From Rhizobium sp. L51/94 (GTDB taxonomy: Bacteria; Pseudomonadota; Alphaproteobacteria; Rhizobiales; Rhizobiaceae), in contig NZ_CP072141.1 of assembly GCF_019355555.1 (NCBI RefSeq), positions 1,110,001-1,174,000 on the forward strand: 64,000 nucleotides of DNA, written 5' to 3'. Below, in pieces: positions 8,762 through 17,990 of this stretch. Within the stretch, counting starts at the first letter, position 1. Every line of letters begins with the position of its first letter. The notes under the pieces are model-generated. The model made no database searches. It saw nothing but the letters and a program-made list of their open reading frames with translations, and was not told where the DNA came from. A program made the translations under genes and the position numbers.

Positions 8762-9954
8762 ATTCCGTGACGGAAAAAACGCCCGTGCGGGCCTTGCTGA
8801 TCGACCCCTCGCTGTTCACGCCGGCCTACGACGCCGGATTGACGCGGGGTCTGCGCGCTGTCGGTGTCGCGCCCTATTGGGCAGCGCGGCCGTTGCGCAA
8901 GGGGGAGCAATCCGAGATCACCGTCGCCGATATCGGCATTACATTCTATCGCGGCGTCGAAGCTATCCCCGCGAAATGGAACAAGCTGCGCGGTCTGGCC
9001 AAAGGCCTGTCGCACATCGTCGATCTGGTTCGCTTGGTAACCCATGTCCACCGTCGCCGCCCGGCGGTCATGCACGTGCAATGGGCCGTCCTGCCTTTGT
9101 TCGATGCCTTGGCGATGCGCCTTGTGCGCCGTGTTTGCCCGGTCATCATGACCGTCCACGACACGGTACCATTCAATGGCGAGAAAATCTCCTTTCTGCA
9201 GAACTCTGGCTTCGATATGCCGATTGCTGCTGCGGACCACGTCATCGTCCACACTCGCGGCGCTCGCCAGAACCTGATTGCGCGCGGCATTGCCGAAGGT
9301 AAGGTCTCTATCGTCCCGCATGGCCCGCTGACGCTCAATGTCGAACCTGCTCCTCTTGCGCCGGGTGCAATCCGCGATCCGCGCTGGACGTTCGTTATGT
9401 TCGGGCAGATCAAGCCCTACAAGGGCCTGGATGTGTTGGTCGAGGCGCTCGGTCAATTGCCGCCGACCCTCCGTCAGCGTGCCCGCGTGGTCATTGCCGG
9501 CGCCGCTCATATGGACATGGCGCCGATCAGCCAGCGTATTGCGGCCCTCGGTCTGGAGGATGTCGTCGAATTGCGCCTTGGCCGGCTGGACGAAACCCAG
9601 ATGGCGTCGCTTTTCGAGGAGGCCGACAGCTTCCTCTTTCCCTACCGACAGATCGATGCCAGCGGTGTCTACTTTCTGCTAAAGCCGACCGGCAAATGGA
9701 TGATCGCATCCGACGTCGGTATCTTTGCCGAAGACATGCAGGAGGCCAACGGCGCGCTGGTGCCACCGGCGGATGCCAATGCGCTTGCGGCAGCCCTTGC
9801 CGATGCCATCGAACGCCGTCCCGAGATCAGGATTACCGCCGGCGGCGATTGGACCAGCATCGGCGAGCGCACCTTGGAAATTTATCACGAGGCGATGCGC
9901 CAGCGCGGCGCCGTCGTGGCTGGCCTGCCTTCGCCAGCCCGTTCCTCCCTCTAG
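8758..9954 (+). CDS. GT4 glycosyltransferase (GT-B fold)
   Basis: 398 residues. An N-terminal acceptor domain with HVQWAVLPLFDAL is followed by the donor-binding C-terminal domain from FVMFGQIKPYKGLDVLVEAL (residues 211-230), typical of family 4 retaining transferases. The start is TTG at 8758: it overlaps the ExoA-like stop (TTGA) and GGGAG lies 7 bases upstream, whereas the nearest GTG (8767) is too far from that site. A longer open frame begins at 8314 but lies inside the ExoA-like gene. The usual E-x7-E signature is not obvious; DASGVYFLLKP lies where it is expected. Likely role: repeat-unit assembly. Confidence 0.83.
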   Translation: MNSVTEKTPVRALLIDPSLFTPAYDAGLTRGLRAVGVAPYWAARPLRKGEQSEITVADIGITFYRGVEAIPAKWNKLRGLAKGLSHIVDLVRLVTHVHRRRPAVMHVQWAVLPLFDALAMRLVRRVCPVIMTVHDTVPFNGEKISFLQNSGFDMPIAAADHVIVHTRGARQNLIARGIAEGKVSIVPHGPLTLNVEPAPLAPGAIRDPRWTFVMFGQIKPYKGLDVLVEALGQLPPTLRQRARVVIAGAAHMDMAPISQRIAALGLEDVVELRLGRLDETQMASLFEEADSFLFPYRQIDASGVYFLLKPTGKWMIASDVGIFAEDMQEANGALVPPADANALAAALADAIERRPEIRITAGGDWTSIGERTLEIYHEAMRQRGAVVAGLPSPARSSL

Positions 9955-9975
9955 TCCCAGAAGGGTTCTTCCCAC

Positions 9976-11091
9976 TTGCAGCAGCCCCAGAAGAAGCAAA
10001 TCCAGGAAATTCAGGTGCTTCGCCTCGTGGCGTCGATGATGGTGCTGATCAGCCATCTCCAGCACGAAGTGATGGATCAGTCATTTGTCGATACGGCAAA
10101 CTTCAAGCCATTCGATCCGGTCTTCTGGGCCGGCGGTGTCGACCTGTTCTTCATCATCAGCGGCTTCATTATGTACCACCTGTCGCGCAACAGCTTCGGA
10201 AAGCCGGGCGCGCCGCTTCAGTTCATCCTGCGCCGCATCGTCCGTGTCGCGCCGCCCTATTGGTTCTTCACCATCGCCATGCTCTGCGCCATGGTGGTGT
10301 TTGCAAGCTCGATCCGCTACGGCAGCCCGTCTCTCGAACAGATCGTCGGCTCGTTCCTCTTCATTCCGTTGCCTGATCCTTACGGCCACTTCTATCCGGT
10401 CCTGATCCTCGGCTGGACGCTGAATTTCGAGATGCTGTTCTATGTCGTCTTCGCGATAGGCCTTTTCTTCAGCAAGGGCTGGGGCATGACCTGGGTCATC
10501 GCGGCGCTCCTGGTACTCGGCGGCTTGCCGTATTTTCACGTTGTCCAAACGCCACCGTTTGCTTTCTGGGCCAATCCTATCGTCTTCGAGTTCTTGTTCG
10601 GCATCGCGCTGGCGCATCTGCGCGACCGCGGCGTCCGCCTCGGCGCGTTGGCCGGCTGGTCGCTGTTCGTCGCCGGCATGCTGCTGATGGTGGTCTTCAA
10701 GTCGACAGGCCTGACCGAACTCGGCGGTCTCTGGCGGCCGCTCTGGATGGGGCTTCCCGCCTTCGTCGCCTGCGCCGGACCTGCCTTGCTCGATGAAAAG
10801 CTCGACAACGCCCTGAAGCCGCTGATGCGCGTTCTGGTGTTTGGCGGCAATGCATCCTTCGCGCTTTACCTGTCGCATCCATTCTCGATCAACCTGGTGG
10901 CGCTTGTTGCACCGCGCATCGGCATCCACAGCCCCTGGCTTTACATCTTCGTCGCCGGTGGCTTTGCTATGTTCGTGGCGGCCTTCGTCTACCTGTTGCT
11001 CGAACGGCCAATGACCGGCTGGCTGCACCGGCGCTTCTGGGGGCCGAAGGCGCTCAAGAGTTTCGACGTTCCGGCGGTGGGTCCAAGATGA
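9976..11091 (+). CDS. Integral membrane acyltransferase, ExoZ-like
   Basis: 371 residues with about ten membrane segments. IQEIQVLRLVASMMVLISH near the N-terminus and GGVDLFFIISGFIMYH (about 53-68) are acyltransferase-3 signatures; the layout matches the ExoZ/ExoH type that O-acetylates or succinylates exopolysaccharide. The start is TTG at 9976 with AGAAGGG about 10 bases upstream; the next in-frame Met falls inside the first helix. It lies 21 bases after the GT4 gene in the plus arm. Acyl donor and acceptor sugar are not determinable here. Confidence 0.87.
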   Translation: MQQPQKKQIQEIQVLRLVASMMVLISHLQHEVMDQSFVDTANFKPFDPVFWAGGVDLFFIISGFIMYHLSRNSFGKPGAPLQFILRRIVRVAPPYWFFTIAMLCAMVVFASSIRYGSPSLEQIVGSFLFIPLPDPYGHFYPVLILGWTLNFEMLFYVVFAIGLFFSKGWGMTWVIAALLVLGGLPYFHVVQTPPFAFWANPIVFEFLFGIALAHLRDRGVRLGALAGWSLFVAGMLLMVVFKSTGLTELGGLWRPLWMGLPAFVACAGPALLDEKLDNALKPLMRVLVFGGNASFALYLSHPFSINLVALVAPRIGIHSPWLYIFVAGGFAMFVAAFVYLLLERPMTGWLHRRFWGPKALKSFDVPAVGPR

Positions 11092-11145
11092 CGTGCGCTC
11101 GCTATCTTCATACGGCCACGACCCACACGCTATCGGGAGCCATCC

Positions 11146-12069
11146 ATGACTAACGCCAAGGTCGCCATCATCACGCCGTCCTATCGCAACGATTTCGAGA
11201 ACGCCGTCGACCTCTGCCGGAGCATCGATACTTTCTGCCAGTTCGACTTCGAGCACCTGGTCATCGTGCCCCAAAGCGACATGAAGCTGTTCGCCTCGCT
11301 GCAAGGGCCGCGTCGCCGGGTCATGGCGCGCGAAAGCATCCTGCGGCCACACGGGTTCATCAGGCTTCCCGTGCCGACTATCATCAAGCTGCCATTCGGC
11401 AAGACGCTGCGCCTCCGCGAGCAGTATTATCTGCCCGGCGTCGGACGGATAAGCGGTTGGCTGGTGCAGCAGATCGTCAAGCTCTGCGCGGGCGATCTTA
11501 CCAAGGCCGACGTCTTCATCTTTGCCGACAGCGATGTCTTCCTGGTACGCCCGTTCTCGCTCGAAGCGCTGCAAAGCGGTGGCCAGCTCATCCTGCAGCA
11601 GCATGTGAGGGGTCGCGATCTCGATACGCACCGGCTCTGGAGAAAGACGGCGCACGAGCTTCTCGGCGTCGGCAAGCCCCGGGAGACCGAGCATTTCAAC
11701 TATATCGGCCAGCTGATCCCCTGGGATCGCGCTACCCTCGATGGGCTCATTAGACGCATCCAGTCGGCAAAGGGCCCGGACTGGCAGCGCGCCATCGCCA
11801 AGGCCAAGACCGTCTCGGAATACATTCTCTACGGCGAATACGTCGTCGAGATCGCCGCCGTCGCCGAACCGCGCCCGATCAAGGACATGAAGCTCGCAAA
11901 CTCCGTCTGGTCGCCGGATGCCGTGATCGACGTCGAGGCGATCATTGCGGCCATGGAGCCGGAAAATATCGCCGTCCACATCCAATCGACGAACCCGCTG
12001 CCCATCGCGGAAAGACGTGCAGCCATCGCGACAATCAGCGGCCGGGTCCTGGATCCGCAAGTTGCCTAG
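11146..12069 (+). CDS. DUF6492-like putative glycosyltransferase-related protein
   Basis: 307 residues, soluble, no signal peptide. The N-terminus AIITPSYRNDFENAVDLCRS and the DxD-containing FADSDVFLVRPF (about 124-135) look like a GT-A-type nucleotide-sugar fold. The length and pattern fit the DUF6492 family, which occurs in polysaccharide clusters and has no firm function that I know of. GGGAG lies 7 bases before the ATG. Its position between an acyltransferase gene and the hexapeptide acyltransferase suggests a transferase acting on the same glycan. Function is inferred from context only. Confidence 0.7.
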   Translation: MTNAKVAIITPSYRNDFENAVDLCRSIDTFCQFDFEHLVIVPQSDMKLFASLQGPRRRVMARESILRPHGFIRLPVPTIIKLPFGKTLRLREQYYLPGVGRISGWLVQQIVKLCAGDLTKADVFIFADSDVFLVRPFSLEALQSGGQLILQQHVRGRDLDTHRLWRKTAHELLGVGKPRETEHFNYIGQLIPWDRATLDGLIRRIQSAKGPDWQRAIAKAKTVSEYILYGEYVVEIAAVAEPRPIKDMKLANSVWSPDAVIDVEAIIAAMEPENIAVHIQSTNPLPIAERRAAIATISGRVLDPQVA

Positions 12070-12084
12070 TTTCAAGGAAACAGC

Positions 12085-12738
12085 ATGAACCGATCCCGCA
12101 AGATTCTCGCCATGCTCATCTCGCGCTTGCCTCACAAGGCTTTGCGCGCGGGAGCATACCGTATGCTGATGGGTTACAGCCTGGGCCGGGGGGCAAGCAT
12201 CGGCTTCGGCGTGATCATCGCTGTCGACCGCTTTTCTTGCGGACCCGATGTCATCATTCGCCGCGGCACAAGCTTCGTGGGCCCCATTTCGGTGACGCTT
12301 GGCGAAGGCACGTTTATCGGCCGGTGGAACCGCTTCGAATGCGGTGACGCCGCTGCCGATCCGCGCCAGGCGCATATGGGCTATGCCCGCAGCTTCGAGA
12401 CCGGGCGCGATTGCCTGATCAACGAAAGCCACCTGTTCGATATTCTTGGCAGCATCTCCATCGGCGACGGCACCTGGGTCGCAGGCTTTGCCTCGCAATT
12501 CCTGACGCACGGCGCGGGCACGATGAACCGTGACATCGTCATCGGCGAAAAGAGTTTCCTCGGCACCGCCGTACGCTTCGCCCCAGGCAGCGGTGTGGCC
12601 GACCGGGTGATCGTCGGCATGGGTGCGGTGGTCACGAAAAGACTTCCGGAGAGCGACGTCATTGTCGGCGGCTTGCCGGCCAAGGTGCTGCGCGTGCGCA
12701 GCGATGCCGATGTCTATTCATTCGAGCGGACGTGGTGA
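12085..12738 (+). CDS. Left-handed beta-helix (hexapeptide) acyltransferase
   Basis: 217 residues. Repeated hexapeptide-like runs (SIGFGVIIA, IIRRGTSFVG, TLGEGTFIG, SIGDGTWVAG, VIGEKSFLGT, VIVGMGAVVTKRLP) form a left-handed beta-helix, and the end VGGLPAKVLR is the common closing element of the WbbJ/LacA/CysE acetyltransferase group. These enzymes usually use acetyl-CoA in the cytoplasm. The N-terminal 35 residues are basic and somewhat amphipathic. AAGGAAA lies 5 bases before the ATG and the gene is 15 bases after the DUF6492-like gene. Probable role: acetylation of a sugar or nucleotide sugar for this exopolysaccharide. Confidence 0.83.
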   Translation: MNRSRKILAMLISRLPHKALRAGAYRMLMGYSLGRGASIGFGVIIAVDRFSCGPDVIIRRGTSFVGPISVTLGEGTFIGRWNRFECGDAAADPRQAHMGYARSFETGRDCLINESHLFDILGSISIGDGTWVAGFASQFLTHGAGTMNRDIVIGEKSFLGTAVRFAPGSGVADRVIVGMGAVVTKRLPESDVIVGGLPAKVLRVRSDADVYSFERTW

Positions 12739-12795
12739 GGGTAAGCGCTCGATCGTGAGATCGGGCCCTGGGCAACGTCAAGGAACGAGTGCGGA

Positions 12796-14670
12796 ATGAG
12801 CAATGTGAAATATCGCGGCGATATCGATGGCCTGCGTGCCGTCGCTGTCTTGTCGGTGATCCTCTACCATTTTCAGTCAGGTATTTTTCGCGGCGGTTTT
12901 GTCGGGGTCGATGTATTCTTCGTCATCTCCGGCTATCTGATCACCAGCATCATCAGCCGCGAGATGCTGGCCGGCCAGTTCTCCTTCATCAAATTCTATG
13001 AGCGGCGCGTACGGCGCATCTTTCCTGCGCTTGCCTTCATGCTGGTGGCGTCGGCCGTCGCCGCCTTCGTGCTGCTTTACCCGTCGGAACTGATCGACTA
13101 CTCGAAAAGCATCATTTCGACGCTGACCTTCACTTCCAACTTCTACTTCTACGGTTTTCGCGGCTATTTCCTCAGCGATGTCGAGACCAAGCCGCTGCTG
13201 CACACCTGGTCGCTGGCTGTCGAAGAGCAATATTACATTTTCTTTCCGCTGCTCCTGCTCGGCCTCTATCGCTTCCTGCCGCGTTTCGTCACTGCAGCTA
13301 TCGCCGTCATGGCTGTCCTTTCCTTCGGCCTCGCGCTCTGGCTGATGCACACGCAGCAGCCAGCGGCCTTCTATTTCTCTCCGCCGCGATTTTGGGAGAT
13401 GCTGGCCGGTTCGCTGCTGGCGCTGGCAAAGATCCCCGTCTTTCCGCAGCGCATCCTGCGCGAGGGTGCCGGCGCGGCGGGTCTGTTTCTGATCCTTGCC
13501 GCCGGTCTCCTCTACAAGCCGACGACGGCCTTTCCGGGCATGACAGCCCTTGCTCCGGTGCTCGGGGCGACGCTGGTCATCTATTCCGGCTCCGGTCCGG
13601 CAACCCTTGTCAGCCGGCTCCTGTCGCTCAGGCCGATCGTCTTCATCGGCCTGCTCTCCTATTCGCTCTATCTCTGGCACTGGCCGGTTGCCGTCTTCTA
13701 TCATCTGTTTGTCGAGAGGCCGCTCGAGCCTAAGGACATTGTCATCGTCGCGCCAATTACGGCGGTTCTTTCCTATGTGTCCTGGCGTTTCGTCGAGCAG
13801 CCTGCCCGTGATCGTGTTGCCGTGCCGCCAAGGCGGCTGTGGATCGCGAATTTCGCGATTTCGGCGCTCGGTATCGTCTTCGGCCTCTGGTGCATCGTGG
13901 CGTCCGGCCTGCCGCTGCGCTTTTCGCCCGAGGTCGACCGGCTGGCGACCTACCTGCAATATGATGACCGTGCTGCCTACCGCCGTGGTACCTGTTTCCT
14001 CGATGGCGAATTGCAGACGCCGGCCGATTACGACACGCAGTCCTGCCTTCGCTTTTCGGACACAAAGCCGAATTACGTTCTGATCGGTGACAGCCACGGT
14101 GCCCACTGGTGGAGCGGTCTCAGCAAGACGATGACCGACGTCAATCTGATGCAAGCGACGTCGTCGGGCTGCAAGCCGCTGATCTCGGGCAACGGGCTTA
14201 AAAATTGTCGCGCCTTTATGGAAGGTATCTATGACACGCTCGGCAAACAGCATCCTCAGGCCGTGATCATCTCGGCACGCTGGGTGGCAACCGACCTGCC
14301 GGACCTGCTTGCGACCATAGATCGGCTCAAGTCTTTCGGCAGCCGGGTCTACGTTCTCGGGCCGATCCCGGAATACAAGATCGGACTGGCGCGCCTTCTG
14401 ACCACGCAGGCGCTCTGGGGATCGGCAGACCTTGCCCAGGAGAGGCGGGTGCCCGCCATGAAGACTATCGACGAACAGTTCGCCACTGCTCTGAAGACAA
14501 CAGGTGCGACCTACGTTTCGATTTATGACCTGCTCTGCCCGCCCGGCACAGCCACATGTCAGACGACCACCGACTCCGGCGTGCCGATGCAGTGGGACTA
14601 TGGCCATCTGACTGCGTCGGGATCCGTTGTCCTTGCCCGCCGTGTTGCACCGGAATTGATGCCTCACTGA
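12796..14670 (+). CDS. OafA-like acyltransferase fused to a periplasmic SGNH domain
   Basis: 624 residues. Residues 1-360 are an acyltransferase-3 membrane domain (YRGDIDGLRAVAVLSVILYH; GVDVFFVISGYLIT; HTWSLAVEEQYY). Residues about 400-624 form an SGNH hydrolase-type domain with GDSHGAH near 430 (nucleophile Ser block) and DYGHLTASG near 608 (the Asp-x-x-His block). This two-domain form moves an acyl group across the inner membrane and places it on a glycan in the periplasm. It is the third integral acyltransferase of the locus and lies 57 bases after the hexapeptide acyltransferase. Confidence 0.9.
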   Translation: MSNVKYRGDIDGLRAVAVLSVILYHFQSGIFRGGFVGVDVFFVISGYLITSIISREMLAGQFSFIKFYERRVRRIFPALAFMLVASAVAAFVLLYPSELIDYSKSIISTLTFTSNFYFYGFRGYFLSDVETKPLLHTWSLAVEEQYYIFFPLLLLGLYRFLPRFVTAAIAVMAVLSFGLALWLMHTQQPAAFYFSPPRFWEMLAGSLLALAKIPVFPQRILREGAGAAGLFLILAAGLLYKPTTAFPGMTALAPVLGATLVIYSGSGPATLVSRLLSLRPIVFIGLLSYSLYLWHWPVAVFYHLFVERPLEPKDIVIVAPITAVLSYVSWRFVEQPARDRVAVPPRRLWIANFAISALGIVFGLWCIVASGLPLRFSPEVDRLATYLQYDDRAAYRRGTCFLDGELQTPADYDTQSCLRFSDTKPNYVLIGDSHGAHWWSGLSKTMTDVNLMQATSSGCKPLISGNGLKNCRAFMEGIYDTLGKQHPQAVIISARWVATDLPDLLATIDRLKSFGSRVYVLGPIPEYKIGLARLLTTQALWGSADLAQERRVPAMKTIDEQFATALKTTGATYVSIYDLLCPPGTATCQTTTDSGVPMQWDYGHLTASGSVVLARRVAPELMPH

Positions 14671-14696
14671 AGTCGAAAATCATCGAGGATTACCCC

Positions 14697-15644
14697 ATGA
14701 GCCACAGCCCTCTGAAAGCTTTCGCCACCGGTCTGCTCTTCGTCTCTTTTGGCGCCCAGGCCTGGGCCGCGGAGGAGACGATAACTTTGCCCGTTTCCTC
14801 AAAGCCGGCGACCGCGACATGCCAGCCGGCGACCGCCACCGGCGACGTGCCGGACGTGCACCTCACCCGCACCTTCTTCGACAATTTCGACAAGCTGGAC
14901 CTTTCCGACAAGAAATGGACGCCGCACTACGATGGCGACTACAGCTGGATGACAAAGCGCACGTTGCAGGGCAACAAGGAGCAGGAAATCTACGTCGATC
15001 CGGGCTACAAGGGGCAGGGACAGAAGCCGGTCGGTATCAATCCCTTCAAGATCAAGGACGGCGTGCTCTCGATCATAGGCGACCGTACCCCCGATCAGTT
15101 CAAGCAGGCGCTCTACAATTACCAGTTCACTTCGGGTGTGCTGACGACCCGCCAGTCGTTCTCCCAGACCTACGGCTATTTCGAAATGCGCGCCAAGATC
15201 CCGGCTGGCAAGGGGCTCTGGCCGGCCTTCTGGCTGCTGCCGACCGACAAGAACAAATGGCCGCCTGAGCTGGATATTCTCGAGGTTGTCGGCCAGCAGT
15301 CCGACAAGATGGTGATGACCGCCCACTGGAAGGCCGGCGGTACCGGCGCCTATCAGCATTCCGGCTGCCGTGTGCCTTTTGCGCAGGCGACCACGGGTTT
15401 CCATACCTTCGGTGTGCTCTGGCAGCCGGATCGCCTGACCTGGTATATCGATCGCAAGCCCGTACAGGTCCTGACAACACCACCCGGCTATGACATACCG
15501 ATGTACATGATCGTCAACCTGGCAATCGGCGGCAAGATGGTCGGTGTGGCGGATGCGGAAACGCCGCTGCCTGCCGCCTTCCAGATCGACAAGATTGCTG
15601 CCTACCAGATCGACGGGTTGCCACACCCGGGAGCAAGTAAATGA
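14697..15644 (+). CDS. Secreted GH16 endo-beta-glycanase, ExoK-like
   Basis: 315 residues. A signal peptide of about 25 residues (cleavage near AWA-AEE) precedes a GH16 domain; ELDILE at 191-196 supplies the nucleophile Glu, assisting Asp and acid/base Glu. S. meliloti ExoK is the best-known relative, cutting nascent succinoglycan to lower its molecular weight. Here it is followed by the polymerase gene with a four-base ATGA overlap, so cutting and polymerising enzymes are made together. The frame is open to 14556 but the ATG at 14697 has GAGGAT upstream and starts the signal peptide. Confidence 0.9.
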   Translation: MSHSPLKAFATGLLFVSFGAQAWAAEETITLPVSSKPATATCQPATATGDVPDVHLTRTFFDNFDKLDLSDKKWTPHYDGDYSWMTKRTLQGNKEQEIYVDPGYKGQGQKPVGINPFKIKDGVLSIIGDRTPDQFKQALYNYQFTSGVLTTRQSFSQTYGYFEMRAKIPAGKGLWPAFWLLPTDKNKWPPELDILEVVGQQSDKMVMTAHWKAGGTGAYQHSGCRVPFAQATTGFHTFGVLWQPDRLTWYIDRKPVQVLTTPPGYDIPMYMIVNLAIGGKMVGVADAETPLPAAFQIDKIAAYQIDGLPHPGASK

Positions 15645-16972
15645 CGCAGGCCTACATGGCTGAAGACGTCTACACACCGGTCTCGATGAAAGAGCGCGAC
15701 TTGCCCGTGCTGGTAAGGCTCGGGCTGGTCGTGCTGCTCGTTCTCTGCCTGATCCAGTTCTCCGGTGCCTGGTACTGGGGCGGGGTGGATCTGACGCAGG
15801 AAGACCTGGAGGGCGTCCAGCCCTTCGGCGTGCCCTTCCGCTATGGTGTCTGGTTGTCGATCAGCATCGCCATCTTCTATTATTTCACCTCCCATTCCTA
15901 CAAAGCTGTCGGCACGGCACTGATGCCGTTCCTGCCTTTTGTCGGTATGGGGATGATCTCCGGCATCCAGGGCTACTCGTTCATCAACTCGTTTCGCATC
16001 GAGATCTTCTGGCTGTTGATGGCGCTCAGCGGCACCATTATCGGCCTGCTCTTGCCTGCCAACCTCATGGCCCGGGTGATGTCACGCTATCTGACCGTAA
16101 TCCTCATCCTGTCGATCGTGCTGGTCATCGCTGTCCCGAAAGCCGGCACGGAGGTCTACGGCGGCGCCAGCGTCTGGAAGGGAGCGTTCCAGCAGAAGAA
16201 CTATCTCGGCGCCCTTGCCATGTGGGCCGCCGTCTTCGCCTTTTTCTTCTCGAAGGCCGTCGGCCGCTGGAAAAGCCTGCTGTTGTTTCTGGTTGCCGCC
16301 ATCTGCCTAGTCGGCTCGGACTCGAAGGGGTCGCTTGCCGTCGCCTTTGCCGCCATCGGTTACTATGTGCTGCTGATGTCCATGTCGAGGTCGCGGCTGT
16401 CGCCCTTTATCGGATCGGCGGCGCTGATCGGCACGGTCCTGCTGCTGGCGGTGGGCGTCTATTTCCTTTGGGTCCCGATTACCGGCGCATTCGGTCGCGA
16501 TGCCACGCTGACGGGACGAACGGATATCTGGATGGCCTATCTCGCCCGCGTGGTAGACCACTGGTTCCTGGGGCAAGGTCCCGGGGCCTTTACCTCCGTG
16601 TCTCCGGTGACGGAAGACCTGTTCTACCAACTGGCCGCGCTTGGCTCCATTCGCCAGCCGCATAACATTTTCATCGCAGTAGTCGGCGACGGCGGCGTGG
16701 TCGGGCTGTTTCTGTTCGTGTCCGCGCTCTTTTACGTAGCTTTCGTCCTGCCGTTCCAGAAAAGGACCTTCGAGGCGCGGCTCTGCGCAATCGGCGCCTT
16801 TCTCATCATCGTCGGCGGCATGGTGGAGGGCCGTGTCGGATACAATGCCAGCCTCGACAGCTTCTTCCTCTCGCTGCTGCTTGCCGCCAGGGTCCGGGCA
16901 GAGCGTGCAGTATTGCGGCGCCAGCGGCAATCCCAGGTCGCGACCGACGAGGATGCCCTGCTGGCGCCGTAA
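15641..16972 (+). CDS. Wzy-like polysaccharide polymerase, ExoQ-like
   Basis: 443 residues, about 11 hydrophobic segments with a larger loop containing GRTDIWMAYLARVVDHWFLG near 288-307, a pattern of the O-antigen ligase/polymerase (Wzy_C) family and of ExoQ. It should polymerise flipped repeat units in the periplasm. It overlaps the GH16 gene by ATGA and is the last gene of the plus arm; the next gene is convergent after 20 bases, with no clear terminator visible. Confidence 0.87.
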   Translation: MTQAYMAEDVYTPVSMKERDLPVLVRLGLVVLLVLCLIQFSGAWYWGGVDLTQEDLEGVQPFGVPFRYGVWLSISIAIFYYFTSHSYKAVGTALMPFLPFVGMGMISGIQGYSFINSFRIEIFWLLMALSGTIIGLLLPANLMARVMSRYLTVILILSIVLVIAVPKAGTEVYGGASVWKGAFQQKNYLGALAMWAAVFAFFFSKAVGRWKSLLLFLVAAICLVGSDSKGSLAVAFAAIGYYVLLMSMSRSRLSPFIGSAALIGTVLLLAVGVYFLWVPITGAFGRDATLTGRTDIWMAYLARVVDHWFLGQGPGAFTSVSPVTEDLFYQLAALGSIRQPHNIFIAVVGDGGVVGLFLFVSALFYVAFVLPFQKRTFEARLCAIGAFLIIVGGMVEGRVGYNASLDSFFLSLLLAARVRAERAVLRRQRQSQVATDEDALLAP

Positions 16973-16992
16973 GTCTCAGGACGGCCCGGGAA

Positions 16993-17964
16993 TTAACCCC
17001 GACGCCGGCGCAGCTGGTCGAAATAGACGATCAGGATGATCAGGAAACCGGTGATGACGCGCTGCCAGAAGGAATTCAGGTTGAGCAGGTTGGCACCGTT
17101 GTTGATGGTGGCGAGGATGAAGGCGCCGATCAGCGGGCCGTAGGCCGTGCCCACGGCTCCAAATAGGCTTGTGCCGCCGATAACGCTCGAGGCAATGGCC
17201 TGCAGCTCCCAACCGTCGGCCTGGGTGGCATTGCCGATAGCGATACGCGAGGCAAGCAGAATGCCCACGAAGGCTGCAAAAGTGCCCGAGAGGATATAGG
17301 CAAGGTAGATCATGCCCCTGACATTGACGCCCGAAAGGCGCGCCGCCTCCGGGTTGGAGCCGACGGCAAAGAGATAGCGGCCCCAGCGGCTGAGGTGCAG
17401 GAAGACGAAGGCCGGCACAGCCATGATGATAACCATCCAGAACAGGCTCGGCACGCCGAGGAAATCCGCGCGGGCAAAGTTGCTGAAGGCTTCATTGGTG
17501 ATGTTGATCGAAGAGCCGTTGGTGATGAGCAGGCCTATGCCGCGCAGCGAAGTGAGCGTCGCCAGCGTGATAATGAATGGCGGCAAGCCCATGCGGACGA
17601 TCCCGAAGCCGTGGAAGGCGCCGATCGCCGTGCCGAACAGCAGCGTGATGATGATCGACACCCAGACCGGAAAACCAGCCTGCAACAACCAGGCGATGAT
17701 GACCCCGGCGAAGCCGACGATGGCGCCGACCGAGAGATCGATGCCGGAGGTGATGATCACGAATGTCTGGCCGAGTGCCAGGATTGCGGTCATCGAGCCC
17801 TGACGCAGCAGGTTGCTGATATTCAGCGACGTCCAGAAGCTGTCGGTCGCAAAGGCCAGCACCAGCCAGAGGAAAAACAGCAATCCGATCAGCGTCAGGC
17901 TGAAGAGCATGTTCATCCGCTTGCGGGGGACGGGCGCTACGGTTTCTGTAGGAGTAACTGTCAT
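16993..17964 (-). CDS. Sugar ABC transporter permease, RbsC type
   Basis: 323 residues, eight to ten membrane segments; GIDLSVGAIVGFAGVIIAW and SVIGGTSLFGAVGTAYGPL are signatures of the BPD_transp_2 (RbsC/XylH) permeases. It is the last gene of an importer operon (binding protein, ATPase, permease on the minus strand), 26 bases after the ATPase gene, with GGGAAG before its ATG. Substrate is probably a monosaccharide; the neighbouring dehydrogenase and dehydratase suggest one that yields an aldonate. Confidence 0.93.
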   Translation of the reverse strand: MTVTPTETVAPVPRKRMNMLFSLTLIGLLFFLWLVLAFATDSFWTSLNISNLLRQGSMTAILALGQTFVIITSGIDLSVGAIVGFAGVIIAWLLQAGFPVWVSIIITLLFGTAIGAFHGFGIVRMGLPPFIITLATLTSLRGIGLLITNGSSINITNEAFSNFARADFLGVPSLFWMVIIMAVPAFVFLHLSRWGRYLFAVGSNPEAARLSGVNVRGMIYLAYILSGTFAAFVGILLASRIAIGNATQADGWELQAIASSVIGGTSLFGAVGTAYGPLIGAFILATINNGANLLNLNSFWQRVITGFLIILIVYFDQLRRRRG

Positions 17965-17990
17965 CGAATTCTTCCCTTAATCTTTATGTC

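Noticed and set aside
10081-12510. 809-codon open frame on the minus strand
   Set aside because: Antisense to three well-supported plus-strand genes; composition is Asp/Arg/Gln-rich as expected from GC-rich shadow reading, and no domain is recognisable.
12877-14667. 596-codon open frame on the minus strand
   Set aside because: Exact antisense of the acyltransferase/SGNH gene, low-complexity charged product, no motif.
1-16972. Calling the locus succinoglycan (exo) biosynthesis
   Set aside because: Several genes resemble exo genes, but the order, the flippase type, extra acyltransferases and absence of exoY, exoL, exoO, exoU and exoW homologues in the visible part argue for another polymer.
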